64,000 nt of DNA from Bauldia sp963759235 (GCA_963759235.1 CAVWYO010000009.1:186001-250000), one strand, 5' to 3'. Counted from the first letter of the stretch, positions 24,225-33,267 are shown. A program made the numbers and translations. The notes: generated by a model from the letters alone, not told the origin.

Positions 24225-24319
24225 GGCTTCAACTCGAAATCCGCGAAAGGCGCTCAAAGGAAGCGCCGGTCCGGGCGAGGGTATAGCGGAGCCGGCGGGG
24301 GCCGGCAAGGTCGGCTTGC

Positions 24320-25354
24320 CTACCGCTCGGTCAGCTTGAGCTCGATCCGTCGGTTCTTGGCGTAGGCCTCCTGGGTGTCGCCTTCCTCGATCGGCTGGTA
24401 TTCGCCGAAGCCGGCGGCGACCAGCCGCTCGGGCGGGATGCCGTGGTCGATGAGGTAGCGGACCACCGAAATGGCGCGGGCGGCGGAAAGGTCCCAATTG
24501 GACCGGAAACGCCCGCTGGTATTGGTGATCGGCTGCTTGTCGGTATGGCCGTCGATACGGAGGACCCAGGGGATGTCGTCGGGGATCTCCTTGTTGAGCT
24601 CGACGATCGCCTCGGCGAGCTTGTCGAGCTCCTGTTGTCCGTCCGCGCCGATCTCGTCCGATCCGGTCTGGAAGAACACTTCCGACTGGAAAACGAAACG
24701 GTCGCCGACGATGCGGATGTCGGGCCGGTCGCCGAGAATCTCGCGCAGCCTGCCGAAGAAGTCCGACCGATAGCGGGATAGTTCCTGGACGCGCTGGGCG
24801 AGCGCCACGTTCAGCCGGCGACCGAGATCGGCGATCTTGGTCTGGCTCTCGCGGTCGCGATCCTCGGACGCGCCGAGGGCGGTTTCCAGCGCGGCGATCT
24901 GCCGGCGCAGCGCCGATATCTGCTGGTTGAGAAGCTCGACCTGGGCGAGCGCCCGCTGGCTGACCTGGCTTTGGTTGTCGAGCTGGTCGGTCAGTTGCGC
25001 CACGCGGTCGCTGGCGCTCGAGGCGGCGTCCGACTGGCTGTCGAGCAGGCCGCGCAGCCGGTCGCGCTCGGTTTCGGCGGCGGTGAGGCTCGCCTGCAAG
25101 TTTTCGAGATTGTCGGACATCTCGCCGTGATTGGCCTTTTCCAAAGCGAGCATTTCGGTCAGCTGCGCGATCTGCGCGTTGAGCCGGTTCAGCACCTCGT
25201 CGCGACTCGACACTTCGCGGCTGAGCAGGAACTGCACCAGGGCGAAGATCGACAGCAGAAAGATGAAGACCAGCAGCAAGTTCGTCAGAACGTCGACGAA
25301 GCTCGGCCAGTATTCCGTGCGCGGCCCGAGGCGTCGCGCCCGTGCCGTGGCCAT
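24320..25354 (-). CDS. MotB/OmpA-type peptidoglycan-binding protein
   Basis: 344 residues. One membrane helix near the N-terminus (SFVDVLTNLLLVFIFLLSIFALVQFLL, about 18-44) with an Asp in PSFVDVLTN that matches the ion-carrying Asp of MotB/TolR. Residues 50-205 are a long coiled coil. The C-terminal OmpA domain has FFQTGSDEIGADGQQELDKLA, IDGHTDKQPITNTSGRF and AKNRRIELKL, the peptidoglycan-binding motif. Its start touches the MotA-like gene, so they form a stator-like complex, probably anchored to peptidoglycan. No flagellar genes are nearby. Confidence 0.85.
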   Translation of the reverse strand: MATARARRLGPRTEYWPSFVDVLTNLLLVFIFLLSIFALVQFLLSREVSSRDEVLNRLNAQIAQLTEMLALEKANHGEMSDNLENLQASLTAAETERDRLRGLLDSQSDAASSASDRVAQLTDQLDNQSQVSQRALAQVELLNQQISALRRQIAALETALGASEDRDRESQTKIADLGRRLNVALAQRVQELSRYRSDFFGRLREILGDRPDIRIVGDRFVFQSEVFFQTGSDEIGADGQQELDKLAEAIVELNKEIPDDIPWVLRIDGHTDKQPITNTSGRFRSNWDLSAARAISVVRYLIDHGIPPERLVAAGFGEYQPIEEGDTQEAYAKNRRIELKLTER

Positions 25355-26385
25355 TACTCACCTACCGGGGTTTGCAGCGCCCGCGAGATCGTCTCCAGCA
25401 ATTGCTGCATGTCGCGTTGCTGCTCGGACTGGGTTTCGACCCAGCTGCGGATCACCTGCTGCTCGGTCCGCATGTGCTGAACGAGACCCTGGATGCCCTC
25501 CGCCAGATTGGCCATGGCGGTGGTGGCACGCTGGGTCGAGCCGACCTCGTGCTGGGCCCCCCCGTCCTGGATGGCGCGCGACAACCGTTCGATGGCGATG
25601 CGAAGGTCCTCGGCGCTGGTTGCGCCGCGGCTCTCCAGAAGCTCCGGGTCGAGATCGGTGACGGTCGACAGCCAGTCCTCGAGGTCGTTGTAGAACATGT
25701 TCTGCGCCTGGCCGGCCTGCAGATCGAGAAAGCCGAGGACGAGCGAGCCGGCCAAACCGAATAGCGACGACGAGAAGGCGGTGCCCATGCCGTTGAGCGG
25801 ATCGGTCAGCCCGGCCTTGAGGTCCTCGAAGATGACGCCGGTGTTGCCCGAGGAGACATCGAGGTTCTGGATCGTGTTGGCGACCGCGGCGACCGTCTGC
25901 AGAAGCCCCCAGAACGTGCCGAGCAGGCCGAGAAAGATCAACAGGCTGACGAGGTAGCGCGACATATCGCGGTCCTCGTCGAGGCGCATCAATATGGAAT
26001 CGAGGATCGACCGCATGGTCTGGGTTGAAATCGCCATCCGGCCGATGCGATCGCCGAGCAAGGTCGCCATTGGCGCGAGCAGCACCGGGGCGCGTTCGAC
26101 CTCGATGCCGGGGTCGGCGACGCGGAAGGTATTCACCCAGCGGATTTCCGGGAACAGCCGCAGGACCTGGCGGAACGACAGCAGGATGCCGATGATGAGA
26201 ACGGCGATGATGACGCCGTTGAGGCCGGGATTGGCGCGGAAGGCGACATAGACCTGCCGATAGAGAATCAGCGCGATGAAGCCCGCGATGATCAAAAAGA
26301 TGATCATCCGCCACAGATAGATCTGAGGGGTAGCGAGCTTGTACGGATCGTACTCGCGCGCGCGGCCTCGTCCGAAGAGACGCAA
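25354..26385 (-). CDS. MotA/TolQ/ExbB-family proton channel protein
   Basis: 343 residues with helices near residues 25-45 and 57-72, and a pair at about 150-175 and 205-230 (LLIFLGLLGTFWGLLQTVAAVANTIQ and LNGMGTAFSSSLFGLAGSLVLGFLDL) that match the two conserved core helices of MotA/TolQ. The long C-terminal segment is helical and polar. It is co-transcribed with the MotB/OmpA protein. Annotation as flagellar MotA would mislead: the architecture also resembles ZorA of Zorya defence, but ZorC/ZorD are absent. Confidence 0.85.
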   Translation of the reverse strand: MRLFGRGRAREYDPYKLATPQIYLWRMIIFLIIAGFIALILYRQVYVAFRANPGLNGVIIAVLIIGILLSFRQVLRLFPEIRWVNTFRVADPGIEVERAPVLLAPMATLLGDRIGRMAISTQTMRSILDSILMRLDEDRDMSRYLVSLLIFLGLLGTFWGLLQTVAAVANTIQNLDVSSGNTGVIFEDLKAGLTDPLNGMGTAFSSSLFGLAGSLVLGFLDLQAGQAQNMFYNDLEDWLSTVTDLDPELLESRGATSAEDLRIAIERLSRAIQDGGAQHEVGSTQRATTAMANLAEGIQGLVQHMRTEQQVIRSWVETQSEQQRDMQQLLETISRALQTPVGE

Positions 26386-26540
26386 GTTCTTGGGTCCTTT
26401 CTCGGTCGCTCCGATTTTTTACCGTGATTTGCGACCAGAGAGAAACGGCAAAATAGCGGCGGCGGCGCCGAAGGTGGGGAGAAAGTCTGGTTTGGAGATG
26501 TTTTTCGGGCTCCGACGGGACCCCTGGTTTGCGCAAATGC

Positions 26541-27332
26541 TCAAACGGGTCCCGACAGGAACGCCAGGAGCTCGCGATGGACGGCCTCGTTGCCGGCCGC
26601 GATCGATCCGCTTTCCATGGCGGTGTCGCCGCCCTCGGTGTCGGTGACGAAGCCGCCGGCCTCGCGGACGAGGATGATGCCGCCGGCCACGTCCCAGGCC
26701 GACAGCCCGTGCTGCCAATAGCCGTCGAGACGGCCCGAAGCGGTCCAGGCGAGGTCCATCGCCGCCGAGCCGGTCAGGCGCACGCCGGCAACTCGGCTCG
26801 TGACCGTACGCAGTTCCTTGAGATAGGCGTCCTGGCCGGGCTGGTTGAGATGCGGCATGCCGGTGGCGATGACGCAATCGGCGGGCTTGCTGCGGCGCGC
26901 AACGCGCAGGCGCCGGTCGTTGAGGAAGGCGCCGCCGCCGCGCTCGGCGACGTAGAGCTCGTTCAGAACCGGATTGTAGACGACCCCCGCCACGACCGCC
27001 CCGTCGCGCTCCAGCCCCACCGAGATGGCGAAGATCGGGATGCCATGAAGGAAGTTGGTCGTACCGTCGAGCGGGTCGATGACCCAGCGATGGCTGCTGT
27101 CGGCGCCGGCGGTCGTCCCCGATTCCTCGGCAAGGAAGCCGTAAGTCGGCCGCGCCTTTTTCAGTTCGGCGATCAGCGTCTCCTCGGAGCGGCGATCCGC
27201 GGCGGAGACGAAATCGCCCGGTCCCTTCAGCGAGACCTGGAGGTTCTCGACCTCGCCGAAGTCGCGCGCCAATCCGCGGCCCGCCTTGAGGACGGCGTTG
27301 ACCATCACGTTGAGCAGCGCCGTGCGTGCCAT
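26541..27332 (-). CDS. suhB: inositol-1-monophosphatase family protein SuhB
   Basis: 263 residues. LAEESG (motif A), WVIDPLDGTTNFLHGIPIFAISVGLE (motif B with the metal-binding DPLDGT) and DLAWTASGRLDGYWQHGLSAWDVAGGIILVREAGG (WD motif) are complete. Lithium-sensitive inositol monophosphatase fold; in many bacteria SuhB also acts in ribosome assembly and rRNA transcription. A 9-bp hairpin sits immediately before the start codon. Confidence 0.92.
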   Translation of the reverse strand: MARTALLNVMVNAVLKAGRGLARDFGEVENLQVSLKGPGDFVSAADRRSEETLIAELKKARPTYGFLAEESGTTAGADSSHRWVIDPLDGTTNFLHGIPIFAISVGLERDGAVVAGVVYNPVLNELYVAERGGGAFLNDRRLRVARRSKPADCVIATGMPHLNQPGQDAYLKELRTVTSRVAGVRLTGSAAMDLAWTASGRLDGYWQHGLSAWDVAGGIILVREAGGFVTDTEGGDTAMESGSIAAGNEAVHRELLAFLSGPV

Positions 27333-27340
27333 GGGGCTCT

Positions 27341-27365
27341 CCCTCGCCGCAGAACACGGCGAGGG
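27341..27365 (-). promoter_or_regulatory. leader hairpin before suhB
   Basis: On the minus strand a perfect 9-bp stem, CCCTCGCCG / CGGCGAGGG (27365-27357 and 27349-27341 on the plus numbering), ends 8 nt before the suhB ATG. The closing arm contains GAGGG, which together with the following AGAG forms the Shine-Dalgarno, so the site would be partly masked. Structure inferred from base pairing only. Confidence 0.5.
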
Positions 27366-27429
27366 CCTCTCCCATCACAGTTTCGCAACCGTTTCAAGCC
27401 GACAGGCGGCAGGAAGGCCGTTAGGGGGC

Positions 27430-28308
27430 TCAGGCCAGCGCGCTATACATGAAGGTGGCTCCCCACAGGGCGAGGAGCCCGCCGATCACCTTGGCGAGCA
27501 CGTCGCCGGCGGGAACCAGTTTCTCGATGCCGACGAGCAATGCGAGCCCCGCGATCCAATAGAGGTTCATCACCCCGCCGAGAAACAGGAGTGCCATAAG
27601 CCCCCAGCAACAGCCGAGGCAAAACGCCCCGTGCTCGACCCCCATGCGGAACGCGCCCCATCGGCCGCTCCGCCAATACCCGGTCAGGAACTGCAATGGG
27701 CTGCGGCAGTGGCTGAGGCAGGCCCGCTTCAGCGGCGAGAGCTGGTAGATCCCCGCTGCCACCAAAAGCACGCCGGCAAAGAGCAGGCTGGTGGTGTTCA
27801 TCATCTTCGGCGACAGTATCCCGACGTGTTCCAGCCCCCATTGCGAGGCCGTGGCGATGACGCTGAAGCCGCCCCAGGCCGCGATGTAGCCAGCGGCGAA
27901 GATGCCCGCCGGGAGCGGCACCGTGCGGCCCGCGCTCCGCTGGCGACGGTCGATCGCGGCGTAGAGCAGGATCATCGGTGCGGCGCTCGGCAGCATCATG
28001 GCGATCATCATGACCCACCACATGACGACCATGATGCCGGCATAGCCGAGGGTCCAGCCGGCCGGCGTCGCCATCGCCGCCATCGCACCGCCGCCCATCG
28101 CCATCGGCTTGGCGCGACCGAGCGCGAGCTCTAGCGACGACATGTCGAAGGCCGTCATCCCCATTCCGGCGCCGGCGAGGACATAGGCCCACGACATCAG
28201 GATCACCGCCGTCAGCGCGGCAAGGACGATGGTGCGGTCGCGACGCAGGATCGCTTCGAGCGGGGTCAGATTCGACGCTGGGCTGGCCATGGTAATTGCG
28301 CTTTCCAT
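27430..28308 (-). CDS. DUF2182 membrane protein
   Basis: 292 residues from the ATG at 28308; an ATG at 28290 with GGAAAG upstream is also possible. About seven membrane helices with GYAGIMVVMWWVMMIAMMLPSAAPMILLY, the Met-rich signature of DUF2182, and CLSHCRSPLQFLTGYWRSGRWGAFRMGVEHGAFCLGCCWGLMALLFLGGVMNLYWI, with paired CxxxC and CLGCCW motifs that suggest metal binding. Function unknown; the frequent DUF1326 partner is not adjacent. Confidence 0.85.
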   Translation of the reverse strand: MESAITMASPASNLTPLEAILRRDRTIVLAALTAVILMSWAYVLAGAGMGMTAFDMSSLELALGRAKPMAMGGGAMAAMATPAGWTLGYAGIMVVMWWVMMIAMMLPSAAPMILLYAAIDRRQRSAGRTVPLPAGIFAAGYIAAWGGFSVIATASQWGLEHVGILSPKMMNTTSLLFAGVLLVAAGIYQLSPLKRACLSHCRSPLQFLTGYWRSGRWGAFRMGVEHGAFCLGCCWGLMALLFLGGVMNLYWIAGLALLVGIEKLVPAGDVLAKVIGGLLALWGATFMYSALA

Positions 28309-28394
28309 GCGGGCGCGGAGATTTGTTTGGCGGTTCAGCGTGCCTTGGAATCGCCGGGGGATCAACCCGCTCGCCGCCAATCAGCCGCCCGAGC

Positions 28395-29669
28395 TCAGTT
28401 GGCCGGCCACCGTTGCGCCGCCGCCACCGCCGCCTGTTTCTGCTCGCTGGTCAGGCCATCGACGAAGGCGTCGAGCCACGCGTCGGATTTGCCGGCCTCT
28501 CTTGCGAGAAAATGCCATTTCGCCGCGTCGACGGCGTCGGCCGGCTCGCCGGCGCCGATGGCGAGGATGCGGGCCAGCCGGTTCTGGGCGATGGGATCGC
28601 CGGCATTGGCCGCCCGCTCGAACCATTGCGCCGCGGCGGTTTCGTCCTTGGCGACGCCTTTGCCGTTGAACAGGTGGATGGCGTATTCGACCTGGGCGGC
28701 GACGACTCCGAGCCGCGACGCCGAAGCGAGCCAACGGGTTGCGAGGGAATCGTCCATTTCGACCCCCAGTCCCTGGGTATAGAGCTGGGCCAGCGCGTAT
28801 TGGGCGTCGGCGTTGCCCGACTCCGCCGCCTGTTCCAGATACTGCGCCGCCAGCTTCGGGTCGACCGGCCGCACCGCGCCTTCGAGGTAGAGGAGGGCGA
28901 GATTGTACATCGCATCGATCTGGCCTTGCTTCGCCGACATTTCGAAAAGATCCGCCGCCTTGGCGCGGTCCTGGTCGACGCCGCGACCCTGCAGATACAT
29001 CATGCCGAGGGCGAACTGCGCCTCCCGGTCGTCGGAATTGGCGGCGAGTTGGTACCAGGTGAAGGCATCGTTATAGCTTTGCGGCACGCCGTAGCCGCCC
29101 TCGTAGATGAGGCCGATGAGCGTCTGCGCGGCAACGTCGCCCGCCTCGGCGCGCTGGATGGCGAGGTCGAACGCCGTCAGGTAGAAGCCGCGCTGGAACG
29201 CGCCATAAGCGAGATCCGGACCATCCGCCGATGGCGGCGGCGGCGCGATCTCGTTCAGCTTCGCATCGCTCTCCGGCTCGGCAGCGGCCGACGGAAGCAT
29301 CGGCGTTTCGCCGCGAGTGAGGTTGCCGGGATCGGGGAGCGGTTCGGAATTGAACGCGTCGGTCGGCAACCGGGACATCGTATCCGTCGTCGGCAACCGG
29401 GACATCGCGTCGGGCGTCGGCATCACCGGCAGATCGGTGACGGCCGCCGCGTCGTCGCGCTCCGGTCTCGGGCGCGGCAGCGGCACGATCGAAGCGTCCG
29501 GAGCGACGACCGTCGGCGGAGGGCTCGCCGGCGCGATCGCAGCCGGTGGTGGGGATGACGGCGCGGCGGTATTGCCGAGGCCCGGTGGCGTCAGCACGAT
29601 CGGATTCTGCGCGACGGCGGCAGTGGCGCCGGACAGCGCCATCAGGACAGCGAGGGGCAGGCGTTTCAT
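28395..29669 (-). CDS. Sel1-repeat periplasmic protein
   Basis: 424 residues from MKRLPLAVLMALSGATAAVAQ (signal peptide). Residues 25-155 are a P/S/T/A-rich linker including the near repeat MSRLPTTDTMSRLPTD. Residues about 175-410 are six to seven Sel1/TPR-like helical repeats (AAQTLIGLIYEGGYGVPQSYNDAFTWYQLAANSDDREAQFALGMMYLQGRGVDQD and so on). Sel1 proteins act as periplasmic scaffolds; exoR of rhizobia is a related type. The gene overlaps the start of the ThiE-like gene's stop by 4 nt. Confidence 0.8.
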   Translation of the reverse strand: MKRLPLAVLMALSGATAAVAQNPIVLTPPGLGNTAAPSSPPPAAIAPASPPPTVVAPDASIVPLPRPRPERDDAAAVTDLPVMPTPDAMSRLPTTDTMSRLPTDAFNSEPLPDPGNLTRGETPMLPSAAAEPESDAKLNEIAPPPPSADGPDLAYGAFQRGFYLTAFDLAIQRAEAGDVAAQTLIGLIYEGGYGVPQSYNDAFTWYQLAANSDDREAQFALGMMYLQGRGVDQDRAKAADLFEMSAKQGQIDAMYNLALLYLEGAVRPVDPKLAAQYLEQAAESGNADAQYALAQLYTQGLGVEMDDSLATRWLASASRLGVVAAQVEYAIHLFNGKGVAKDETAAAQWFERAANAGDPIAQNRLARILAIGAGEPADAVDAAKWHFLAREAGKSDAWLDAFVDGLTSEQKQAAVAAAQRWPAN

Positions 29670-30310
29670 GCCGCCCGCTCCCCGGCTATTGCGAGAACAC
29701 GATTGGCTTCGGCGACGGCCGCGCCGGGCCCGCCGGGATGCATCCACACCGCGTCGCGGAGCGCGATGAATTCGATTCCGGCCTCGGCCGCCTCGCCAAC
29801 GGAGGCGACATCTCGGCCGCCCATCACCATGGCCGGGACGAGGAACATCGAAGCCCACCATGCCGCTAGCGCCAAGGCCTTGGGAAATATGCCGCTCGCG
29901 GTGTCGCCGTCGAGGCGGCCGAAGAAGAGATAGTCGGGCTCGGCCTCGGCGGCGAGCATAGCGTCGTGGCGCGACCGGAGTCCGCCGGCGCCGACGATCC
30001 TTGCTGGACGAAACGAGGCGATGGCTGCCTTGAGATCGGCAAGCCCGGTGTCGACATGGACGCCGTCGGCTTTGACGCGCCCGGCGATGCGCGTGTCGTT
30101 GTGGACGAGCGCGGCGACGCCGCGGGCCTGCGCAACCGGGCTCAGCGCTCCGGCGATGTCCTGCAGCGCTTCGGACGGCCCGGTGACGACCAGCGACGCA
30201 ACGTCGCCCCCGGCGAGCGCCCCATCGAGGAGCGGCCGGAATCCGGCAAGGTCAATCTTGTCCGGCGTCACCAGACAAAGTCGGCAGCGGCTCGCGTCCG
30301 CGTCGGGCAT
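29666..30310 (-). CDS. ThiE-like thiamine phosphate synthase homologue, divergent
   Basis: 214 residues of TIM-barrel form: CLVTPDKIDLAGFRPLLDGALAGGDVASLVV, VHNDTRIAGRVKADGVHVDTG, IVGAGGLRSRHDAMLAAEAEPDYLFFGRLDGDT, VMGGRDVASVGEAAEAGIEFIALRDAVW. The order of motifs is that of ThiE, but the pyrophosphate motif GP.F.T.TK is replaced by GRLDGDT, and the second hydroxymethyl-pyrimidine loop is degenerate. Real thiamine phosphate synthase activity is doubtful. No thi operon is adjacent; it shares an operon with the Sel1 protein. Confidence 0.7.
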   Translation of the reverse strand: MPDADASRCRLCLVTPDKIDLAGFRPLLDGALAGGDVASLVVTGPSEALQDIAGALSPVAQARGVAALVHNDTRIAGRVKADGVHVDTGLADLKAAIASFRPARIVGAGGLRSRHDAMLAAEAEPDYLFFGRLDGDTASGIFPKALALAAWWASMFLVPAMVMGGRDVASVGEAAEAGIEFIALRDAVWMHPGGPGAAVAEANRVLAIAGERAA

Positions 30311-30432
30311 CGTCTCGATCCGCGGTCCGTCTGGTCGCCCGCGGCCTCATATGCCGGTGCAATGCGGCCAAAATCGACCGCACAGGCTTTGATTTCCGGT
30401 CAATATATAACGAAATCCGCGATTTACGGTAG

Positions 30433-31464
30433 TTAGGCCGCCTTTTTCTCCAATTCTGGTTTCCAAGTCCCGGTCGCAGCAAGGCTGTTCATGTGCGCCC
30501 GATGGAGGAAAGCGCGCTGCGCGGCGGGAACATTGTCCGGCTTGCCGCGCCACGTCTCCAACGCGGCCGCCTGCAGCGCACGGCCGTAGGAGAAGGTCAC
30601 CGCCCAGGGCAGCGGCCCGTGCTCGTTGATCAGGCAGAGATGCCGCGTGGCTTCCTCGTCGCTCTGGCCGCCTGACAGGAAAGCGATGCCCGGTACGGCG
30701 GTCGGAACGCAATTCTTGAGGACGTGTACGGTCTTCTCGGCCACCTCCTGCGGGGAGGCTTGCTTGGGGCTGTTCTTGCCCGGCACGACCATGTTCGGCT
30801 TGAGGATCATCCCCTCGAGCTTGACCCGGGCAAAATAGAGCTCCTGGAACACGGTCTTCAGCGTCCATTCGGTGACGCGGTAGCAGGTATCGATGTCGTG
30901 GGCGGCGACGGGGCCGTCCATCAGGACTTCCGGTTCGACGATCGGCACGATGCCCGCCTCCTGGCAGAGCGCGGCGTAGCGGGCAAGCGCGTGCGCATTG
31001 GCGTTGATGCAGTTGTGGCTCGGCAGGCCTGGCGCGATGTCGATCACCGCCCGCCATTTGGCGAAGCGGGCGCCGAGCCCATAATACGCCGCCAGCCGCT
31101 CGCGCAGCCCGTCGAGGCCCTCCGTCACCTTCTCGTCCGGTTGGAGGGCAAGAGGCTTGGCGCCGGCGTCCACCTTGATCCCCGGCACCGCGCCGCTCGC
31201 CGCGATGATTTGAACCAGCGGCGTTCCATCGGCGGCGTTCTGGCGGATCGTCTCGTCGTAGAGGATCACGCCGGAGATGTAGTTGCGCATCGCCTCGTCG
31301 GTGCGGAACAGCATCTCGCGATAGTCGCGATGTCTTTCCGACGTCGATTCGATCCCGTACGCCTTGAACCGCTTGGCGATCGTGCCCGTGCTTTCATCGG
31401 CGGCGAGCAGGCCTTTGCCCTTGGTGACGATGCGCGCGGCGATGTCTTCAAGTGTCTCAGCCAT
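30433..31464 (-). CDS. class I fructose-bisphosphate aldolase
   Basis: 343 residues. MAETLEDIAARIVTKGKGLLAADESTGTIAKRFKAYGIESTSERHRDYREMLF, GVILYDETIRQ, the Schiff-base Lys segment ELYFARVKLEGMILKPNMVVPG, and GIAFLSGGQSDEEATRHLCLIN match eukaryotic-type class I aldolase. It splits fructose-1,6-bisphosphate without a metal. pgk, gap and tkt lie nearby in the same direction, separated by an opposite-strand membrane protein gene. Confidence 0.95.
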   Translation of the reverse strand: MAETLEDIAARIVTKGKGLLAADESTGTIAKRFKAYGIESTSERHRDYREMLFRTDEAMRNYISGVILYDETIRQNAADGTPLVQIIAASGAVPGIKVDAGAKPLALQPDEKVTEGLDGLRERLAAYYGLGARFAKWRAVIDIAPGLPSHNCINANAHALARYAALCQEAGIVPIVEPEVLMDGPVAAHDIDTCYRVTEWTLKTVFQELYFARVKLEGMILKPNMVVPGKNSPKQASPQEVAEKTVHVLKNCVPTAVPGIAFLSGGQSDEEATRHLCLINEHGPLPWAVTFSYGRALQAAALETWRGKPDNVPAAQRAFLHRAHMNSLAATGTWKPELEKKAA

Positions 31465-31647
31465 CAGAAAACCTCCAGCGAAAAAGCGATCAGCCGGTGC
31501 CCTCTATAATCGCATGGCGCGGGATTTTCTACGCCGGGCGAGGCGGCGGCCACGGGCTTGCAATCGCGCGACCTCGGCCCATCTAGAAAAGTGAGGCAAC
31601 CGGCCGGCACGGTACCGACCGTCCACCATCAAATCGGAGGACGGACA

Positions 31648-32067
31648 ATGAATGTGACATTGCCGATCGCCCATGTCGAAGCCGCAATCGACACCAAGGC
31701 GAAAACCGACACGCCGACGCACGCGATCCACCCGACGGCGCTCAAGATCGCCATGATCGCCGTCGTCTGGTTCATCGTCGCCATGGCCCTCTCGTTCGGG
31801 CGGACGCTCGAATCGGACTACATCATGGCGGTGATGATCGGCCTTGCGGTTATCTTCTTCGGGCTGACGCTCGGCCTCGGCTTGAGGTCCGCTCATCAGC
31901 GGCGTTGGTCCGAGAAGCCGGTCAGCTTCGACCGTTTCGTCCATGACGACGTGGCGATCGAGACCGGCAAGGTTCCAGGTCGCGAGGCATTGGTGGAATT
32001 ACTGACGCTGCCGATAACCCTGGCGCTCGGCGCGACGGTGATCGGCATCATCTTTCTCGCGTCCTGA
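31648..32067 (+). CDS. small membrane protein, unknown function
   Basis: 139 residues from the ATG at 31648 (CGGAGGA upstream). Three hydrophobic segments at about 32-50 (ALKIAMIAVVWFIVAMALSF), 58-78 (YIMAVMIGLAVIFFGLTLGLGL) and 117-137, with a soluble loop in between (SAHQRRWSEKPVSFDRFVHDDVAIETGKVPGREA). It resembles uncharacterised rhizobial membrane proteins, no named family. It runs against the glycolytic genes and ends 3 nt before the pgk stop. Confidence 0.65.
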   Translation: MNVTLPIAHVEAAIDTKAKTDTPTHAIHPTALKIAMIAVVWFIVAMALSFGRTLESDYIMAVMIGLAVIFFGLTLGLGLRSAHQRRWSEKPVSFDRFVHDDVAIETGKVPGREALVELLTLPITLALGATVIGIIFLAS

Positions 32068-32070
32068 GGC

Positions 32071-33267
32071 TTAGCGGGCGCGCAAGACCTCGACCCCGGG
32101 GAGCGCCTTGCCTTCGAGCCACTCGAGGAAGGCGCCTCCGGCCGTCGAGACAAACGAGAAGGCGTCCGCCACGCCGGCGGCGTGAAGCGCGGCGACGGTC
32201 TCGCCGCCGCCAGCGACCGAATTGAGGCCGGCGGTCCTCGTTCGCTCGGCGGCGTGCTTGGCCACGGCGACCGTCGCCTTGTCGAAGGGCGGCACCTCGA
32301 AGGCGCCGAGCGGCCCGTTCCACACCAGGGTCTTCGCCTTGTCGATCCAGCCGTTCACCGTCTCGATCGACCGCGGGCCGATGTCGAGGATCATGTCGTC
32401 GCCACCCACCGCGGTCGCCGCGACGGTGCGGTTTGCCGCGCCGGCCTTGAACTCGGCGGCGACGACCACGTCGTCGGGAAGGACGATGGCGCAGCCCGCC
32501 TTGTCGGCCGCCGCCATGATCCGCTTCGCGGTGTCGGCGAGATCCGGCTCGGCCAGTGATTTGCCGACGGCGATCCCCTTGGCGAGCAGGAAGGTGTTGG
32601 CCATGCCGCCGCCGATGACCAGCGCGTCGACCTTGCCGGTGAGATTTTCCAGAACGTCGATCTTGCTCGATACCTTGGCGCCGCCGATCACCGCCACCAC
32701 CGGGTGCTCGGGATGGGCAAGCGCCGACTCCAGAGCCTCGATCTCCTTCTGCATGGCGCGGCCGGCATAAGCGGGCAGCCTGCGGGCGAGCCCCTCGGTC
32801 GAGGCATGGGCCCGGTGGGCGGCCGAGAAGGCGTCGTTCACGTAGACGTCGCCGAGCTTCGCAAGTGCTGAGACGAAGGCGTCGTCGTTCTTCTCCTCGC
32901 CGGCGTGAAAGCGGGTGTTTTCGAGAAGCAGGACATCGCCGTCCTTCATCGCCGCCACCGCGGTCTCGGCGTCCGGACCGATGCAGTCGCGGGCGAAGGC
33001 GACCGGCCGGCCGATCACGGCGCGAAGCGCCGGCACGACCTGTTCGAGCGACATCTCGGGGTTCGGCTTGCCCTTCGGCCGGCCGAAATGGGCGAGCAGG
33101 ATGACCTTGCCGCCCTTGTCGGCAATCTCGTTGACGGTCGGCGCGACGGCGCGAATGCGCGTGTCGTCGCTGACCTTGCCGTTGTCCATGGGAACGTTGA
33201 GGTCGACGCGGACGAGGACGCGCTTGCCTTTCAGATCGGCGGTGTCGAGCGTGCGGAAGGCGGTCAT
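32071..33267 (-). CDS. pgk: phosphoglycerate kinase
   Basis: 398 residues. RVLVRVDLNVPMDNGKVSDDTRIRA at the N-terminus, LLAHFGRPKGK, the nucleotide-binding VVAVIGGAKVSSKIDVLENL and the C-terminal SVAGGGETVAALHAAG are the PGK signatures. Catalyses 1,3-bisphosphoglycerate + ADP to 3-phosphoglycerate + ATP, reversibly. It overlaps the upstream glycolipid-binding-domain gene by 4 nt. Confidence 0.97.
   Translation of the reverse strand: MTAFRTLDTADLKGKRVLVRVDLNVPMDNGKVSDDTRIRAVAPTVNEIADKGGKVILLAHFGRPKGKPNPEMSLEQVVPALRAVIGRPVAFARDCIGPDAETAVAAMKDGDVLLLENTRFHAGEEKNDDAFVSALAKLGDVYVNDAFSAAHRAHASTEGLARRLPAYAGRAMQKEIEALESALAHPEHPVVAVIGGAKVSSKIDVLENLTGKVDALVIGGGMANTFLLAKGIAVGKSLAEPDLADTAKRIMAAADKAGCAIVLPDDVVVAAEFKAGAANRTVAATAVGGDDMILDIGPRSIETVNGWIDKAKTLVWNGPLGAFEVPPFDKATVAVAKHAAERTRTAGLNSVAGGGETVAALHAAGVADAFSFVSTAGGAFLEWLEGKALPGVEVLRAR

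Noticed and set aside
24320..26385. Zorya defence system (ZorA/ZorB)
   Set aside because: The MotA and OmpA architecture is similar, but no ZorC, ZorD or ZorE is present; rpmE and suhB flank the pair, which looks like core genome.
27333..27430. suhB/MmgR small RNA upstream of suhB
   Set aside because: The known RNA has a conserved CCUCC-rich hairpin and a terminator with T run; neither is seen in this leader.
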